Source: Colias croceus (Eukaryota > Arthropoda > Insecta > Lepidoptera > Pieridae). From it: a stretch of 64,000 nucleotides of DNA. Where the stretch lies: NCBI RefSeq assembly GCF_905220415.1, contig NC_059550.1:10418501-10482500 (forward strand), read 5' to 3'. The notes beneath the pieces are model-generated. The model saw only the letters and a program-made list of their open reading frames with translations, did not search any database and was not told the DNA's origin. Made by a program: the position numbers and the translations under genes. Below are positions 58,677-64,000 of this stretch, piece after piece (positions within the stretch are counted from its first letter, which is position 1; each line of letters begins with the position of its first letter).

Positions 58677-58858
58677 ACTAGAGGTCCGCCCCGGCTTCGC
58701 CCGTGGTACATATTTCGCAATAAAAGGTAGCCTATCCTTTCTCGGGTATCAAAATATCTCCATACCAAATTTCATGCAAATTGGTTCAGTAGTTTAGGCG
58801 TGATTGAGTAACAGACAGACAGACAGAGTTACTTTCGCATTTATAATATTAGTATGGA
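58677..58858 (-). repeat. Short dispersed repeat (GGTCCGCCCCGGCTTCGCCC subfamily)
   Basis: It opens ACTAGAGGTCCGCCCCGG, contains ATTGGTTCAGTAGTTTAGGC and an (ACAG)n run, and ends TTATAATATTAGTATGG. It is the reverse-oriented relative of 5063-5215 in the Smaug intron. Confidence 0.7.
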
Positions 58859-59988
58859 TTATTATTAAAATAATTTAAATTATTTCATACGTTTCATATG
58901 ACTCAAGTTAAAGGTGTACAAACTTATATTTTAAAACCAATAGGTACAAATAAAAATTTTAATTCAAATTATAACTCTCTTTCCTGATAAATACAATAAT
59001 GTTATGTTTTATATTTTGTTAGCATGTAAATAAGGATAGGTAAGATCACGAAAAAAAAAATAGAAAAATTCTGCACGTTGACAGAAGTTTGGAAAAAATC
59101 GAACTTTTAGTCCACAATAAGAATTTCATGCTATCCCATAGTACTAGGTACGAAGAACGTAGTAGGTACGATATATAATCACTACAACTCATGCGTTTTC
59201 TTTTATGATCATCTACCGGAGGAGAATTACATCTCCCATCGGTCTATTTACAAGGTTCCCACGCAGTTAGTTCAATCAGTTGTCTAATAGCTCTATGTTC
59301 GAAGCCGACACCGCGACCAAGCGATCGGTTTTGCTCTGCCGATTATGCACTTCATTTAATTGTTATACTGATAGTTCAATATGAGTACTAAGAATTGGGT
59401 CATTTATACTATAAAAAGGTTTACTATGTAATCGATGTATAGTGTAGTAGTTGTATTTTTAGTGATATTAAATCATGCGTCACGATTTATGAAGCTTTTT
59501 TCGTGAAAGTCAATCGACTTCGGACTACATAGAGGTAAAGCGTGTAAGTTTGAATGATGGAGAAGCAGTGAAACTATTGCTCATATCATTCCTATCTATA
59601 AAGTCATTTGTCATTACTATGTATACAGAAATTTGCTGTAGGTAATGTGTATGTGTAATGTAAAATTGAATAGACTCACAGAGCATTATTACAGTTTTTG
59701 CAGGCTTTAATTAGTTTCTCGTAGTTTGAAGTCTATTCAGGTCTCAGTTTATTGACAATTACCCAAAGATAATGTAATTTCATCTAGAACGGGTCCCGGC
59801 TCCAGCTGAGCGAAATTCCGAACAATGTAGATCAGACTCGACGGTTTGCGAAACTGTGCTTTATCTAACTTACTCGTTTGAGTATCGAGAATGTCGTATA
59901 ATGTTTAATATTGTAATTTAAAGATATGAGAAATTTTGAAAAATTTGCTTTAAGGGTGTTTAGAAGTGAATAAAGTTCATATAAAAAT
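58859..59988. other. AT-rich DNA with mixed-composition patches
   Basis: Patches near 59295-59345 and 59788-59860 are of balanced composition, but I could not join them to a reading frame with splice sites. Confidence 0.3.
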
Positions 59989-60155
59989 ACTAGTGGTTCG
60001 CCCCGGCTTCGCCCGTGGTACCTACATGTTTAAACTATCCTATCTCTCAAGTTGGATCGAACTGCATATGGTGTGCGAATTTTATTATAATCGGTTAAGT
60101 GGTTTAGGAGTCCATTGAGGACAAACATTGTGACACGAGATTTATATATATTAAG
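59989..60155 (-). repeat. Short dispersed repeat, reverse copy of the 53301 subfamily
   Basis: It opens ACTAGTGGTTCGCCCCGG and contains AAGTTGGATCGAACTGCATA and TTAAGTGGTTTAGGAGTCCA, both found inverted at 53301-53474. Confidence 0.7.
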
Positions 60156-63100
60156 ATAATTCGTAGAATTGCTTGTTTTTTATGAGGACGTGCTAACTGC
60201 TAAGCTTGGAGAAAGAACTCATACCTAACTACTGTAATATCTTCTTTATCAGAATATGAAAAACCGTAATAAATTAAAATTAGGTTATATAGAGTACCTA
60301 TAGACTAAATAACAGTTCAGAATAAATAAAGATGAATATGCATACACACATATATTAATACCATTTTCTGGATATCACCGTTTCAGCATTTTCATGAATT
60401 TTGCAACATATTGCAATGTCTTGATTGTTTTATAGTATAATTTTAAATAAACAAACTACATACTACTACTAACATATAAAATGATGATTAAATGTTATTA
60501 AAATATGGATATAATTATTTTTGCATGCTTTTTCAAATGTTTCATGTGTTATTTTGTATGTTTTTGCCATTTTTAGTACGACTAGATAGTATAGATACAT
60601 GTAGTAGAATTTTCAAAGTAAATAAATATACCAAATTCAATCTTTTTTATAATGTCATATTTATCTTATAACAATAGATATCAAATACACATGTAAAGAT
60701 TAAAGAATGAACTCATAAAGCAAACACTCAGAAATACCATTAGACCACCCAAGGAGATATAACAAAGATTGTCAAACGAAACAGGAATGGCCATTGTGAT
60801 GCTAATGAAATGGCTGCTTTTGGTGAACTGGCACTGTAAGGTGAAGAATTTTTTCATGTATTGTGTTTACTGTTTACTTACTTTGAAGTTATCTAAATAC
60901 CTATGCTTTTTATTCGGAGTTTAAAAAGAGTTAACGCTGTAGATGATTTAAGATACATTGTTAAAATAAATACAGCATGTGTGCCGAGCACACGTGTCAG
61001 AAGTGCAACTTCTTTGGCAAGATTCAAAGATACAAAATCGTCGCCTTACTCCATGGAGTATTGCCATGAGGCGAAGCGTTGCGCGAAATTTTACTCTCAA
61101 CGCACCTAAATAAGTTTCACTTAAAAAAATGAAAGCAAATTTTAGTTACATTTTGAAAGCAAAAGAGCGTCGTTTTAATTTATTTAATAATATCTAATCT
61201 ATCGCTATCATATTTTGTATCCTAAGCCGTAATTTAAAGAGAGTCATTGTTAACTTTCCCGAACAGCCGAAAAGCAAACAATATGTTTAGTTTGACATGC
61301 GGCATGTTTATGTTCATTAGAGCTGCTTGTAGACACTAGACAGTAGGCTTTGGCTGCGTTCACAGGCAGCGACAGCGATGACCCCGACAATGCGTTATGC
61401 GACTGTCGAAATGTAGGTACTACATAATTATCTCAATTCAAAAGTTGCTTTAGGAGGGTTCTCGAAGTTTGCTTCATCAACATGAGTGTCACATAAACTG
61501 TTTAAATTAAATAACCTACACTAATTTAAAATGATCAGCTTGGATAAATCTCGTAAATAAGTGTGTAGATTCATACAAGATATCAGGAAGAAATAAATTA
61601 TTTACGTACGTTATTCATTAATCACTACGTGAACGTGGAGTTAAATTTTCTTTGTTTTCTAAGAACTTACTTAAAATATATTTTCGGTCCGCTCCCGCCT
61701 CCGCTACGCCTTTCACTATAATCTTACCTTTATCTTGTAAAGCGAGAGAACATACATGTATTTCTTTGATTCAAGTTCATAATACCATTACTAAATATAG
61801 TGTTACATTATGTTATGATAAATGAAAGTCCTTATATTACGAATGGGCATTGGGCGTTTATTTTTAAATCCGTGGGAAGTCGTAAGAAATCGTCTTGTTA
61901 TATGGAATACGAGGGTAATAATTTTAGTACCTAGAAAATGTTTAAAAGTTCTAAATGCTACTGCAATTACTACTAATGAGGATAATTAGTAAGAATAAAA
62001 TAAATAGTGTCAGTAGGATAAATAGTCGCAGTCCTTGGTACTTGCGATCATAAATTTAACTGTGCCCGTACAATGCCAGGGTTCCGTAGTATAATACATA
62101 CATTAATATAATATTATATAGTTTACAGTAATATAAGCGACGGCGTGCAGCTACCTATAATACAATATAAATAAATTATAAGCCACCGCCCTCACTAATC
62201 ACTTCGCTGTTGTATTTATTATTAAGCATTCCTTGAGAAATATGCTATCTAATGGTGAAAACCACATCAAAATCCGTTGCGTGGTTTAGATGAAGACTTA
62301 CAAAGGTACAGGTAGATGTGGAGGGCGACTTTGTTTTATTCAATGTAAATTATATCGAATAAAATAACAATGCACTTCAAAGGTCGTATAAAATAATGTA
62401 TTTAATGACAAGATAATATAATAAAATTGTATAATTAAAGCTGGATTTCCTTTGGCATTGCTAATGTGTAGGTATATTTTTTAGCAAAAGCCTTTGTCAG
62501 GATGCGTGCTCAGCCAGGCGTCGCGTCTTGAGGTCGCCGGTTATTTCTGGAATGTGATTTATATCATATTAATACAATATAAAAGAACAGTATAAGAAAA
62601 ATAATAATAATTAATGCATAACTATTTTAACATAATGTCGGGAAGGAGTGTTCAACAATAATTTATATTCCGAAACTTATCTTCACAAAAAACAATTTCA
62701 CACCACTACAGACTACAGTCAAATATAAAACTACAATTCCAATGTTAACATTGCAAACACAAACTTTAAAATTAATTGCCGTTTAAAAATAACAAAGATA
62801 ACTTCCCATCCTACATATTATGCTCCCATCAGACTGCAATCACACCAATTGAAAAGTAATATAATATGTCTGTGAGTAATACCAATTTAATTATTAGGTA
62901 CACCTATACTTAAATGTGATTGATTCGCTTGGCCGGCTCTATTGAGAAATCAAAGATATAATCTAATATGTGTGTTATTAGAGGCTAAACATAAACACTG
63001 TAGGTATATGATACGGAATATAGGGCAAAACATGTAGAAAATACACAAATAATTCTAAACAATTAATGACGAGATATTGTTTTGATTCGCTTAAACTTTT

Positions 63101-64000
63101 TTCCTAAGTGTGGGTACAGCATGATAACTGGTAACATTAATACGTGGCATTCTTTAGAAAGCGGAAAAATATTTTAGTTTTTTAATTAATCTTAGCTCAA
63201 TTATTAACAAGTCTAGTAGTTAAGTTAAGTATTAAAAACCAAGAAAATTTATTACTAATTTTCCCGTTTTGTATTCATAGATGATTATTGTCGATTATTA
63301 TATTATACAAGTCTCTAAATATAAAAGAAACATAACGTGTGTGAACTTTAAATTTTTTGTTGTTATCCATTGTGCACAGACACATAATTTGTGAGCAATA
63401 TTGTCGAAAGTGAAATAACGAGCGCAAAAACACTTTGTTGTGTAATATGTTATTTTAGAAACATAATAGGTTGTGTCGTGTTCGTAAAAAAATAAAAAGT
63501 AGAGCTGCAAATTTCTTTCTTGCGAAAATTAGTAGATATTTTTAGCGCAAGTTTCCTTCCTTATAAGTATTTAGTTTAATAAAATTATACAAAGCTTATA
63601 ATCTCTCAATAAAAGAAACCGTTAAATTTAAAACCATCTGAAGTTCTTATGTAATAAAATGATATAATTATTCCGAATACGTATCAGTCCCATTGTCCAT
63701 ATTATGCGTGTTACGTATACAACCTACAAGTTTACTTCACGTAAAAGCGTGTGACATACATTACGCATAAAATTTAAATTTATTGAGACATTATTTTTTA
63801 AACCTTCAGTTCGTAAGGGCAAAGAATTGGTAGCTACTTGTTATGGTTATCTAACATAAGTTTACAAACAATATTATAGCTCCTAGGTTCCTAGGATTTA
63901 TCTACATGCCTGCATTTTACTTTCACGCAACATCATATTAGCCACCTATTTAATTATCTATTAACATAGTTATATCATTTTTATAACACCAAGGCCATTC
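60156..64000. other. Gene-poor AT-rich end of the window
   Basis: No coding exon, tRNA or structured element was recognised. A 68-codon frame at 60903-61109 has no domain I know and no strong start or splice context. A balanced-composition patch at 61340-61410 (GCGACAGCGATGACCCCGAC) resembles no family I can name. Confidence 0.4.

Noticed and set aside
60903..61109. 68-codon frame as a gene
   Set aside because: It has no recognised domain, no splice support and ordinary AT-rich flanks.
1..64000. CRISPR arrays, bacterial operons or viral genomes
   Set aside because: No regularly spaced direct repeats with unique spacers and no such coding clusters were seen; all evidence is of an insect nuclear genome.

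Overview
The window looks like a piece of a lepidopteran (moth or butterfly) nuclear genome. It is AT-rich, its genes are split by GT-AG introns or carried on single ZAD zinc-finger exons, and it is full of insect-type mobile DNA: a tRNA-derived SINE, a piggyBac relic at TTAA, a hAT-type element, a non-LTR retrotransposon, many MITEs, and the short repeats ending in CTAGT/GCTAG that litter lepidopteran genomes. There are no bacterial-type operons, CRISPR arrays or rRNA genes.

Layout. 1-1981: upstream DNA and a candidate core promoter. 1982-7250 (+): a complete seven-exon Smaug (SAMD4-type) gene. Splicing the exons keeps one frame and gives 579 codons plus a stop. About 7.2-13.8 kb: 3' flank, then a 2.1-kb giant palindrome (9722-11807) and a second palindromic element (12152-12970). 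13.8-16.1 kb: two near-identical tandem copies of a 1.1-kb element with inverted ends. 16205-21688 (-): a full-length, apparently intact non-LTR retrotransposon (ORF1 gag-like; ORF2 endonuclease, reverse transcriptase and RNase H) with a 12-bp target-site duplication. 22.9-23.5 kb: a decayed pogo/CENPB-type transposase. 24.1-24.6 kb (-): a possible small spliced gene. 24.9-25.7 kb: a GC-rich dispersed element. 26633-28033 and 28775-30238 (+): two tandem ZAD-C2H2 transcription factor genes with the same unusual 11-finger layout. 31485-32792: an internally deleted piggyBac element. 33474-35578 (+): a two-exon gene for a low-complexity, charged protein with a weak AKAP2/MISP-like N-terminal segment.

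From about 36 kb to the end (28 kb) I find no convincing coding exon. It is intergenic or deep-intronic AT-rich DNA. It holds a 1.7-kb TIR element with an 8-bp TSD into which a SINE and a MITE inserted, a 5'-truncated LINE copy, an element made of degenerate CCAGAT/TCTGGA repeats around a CpG-rich tandem cassette, a hAT-type element built of GTCTTG hexamers, and about eight dispersed short repeats.

The cellular genes do not form a pathway. Smaug is a post-transcriptional repressor, the ZAD proteins are probable DNA-binding regulators, and the fourth protein may be a cytoskeletal or scaffold protein. All exon structures were read by eye from splice signals and frame; nothing was confirmed by search or by RNA data.
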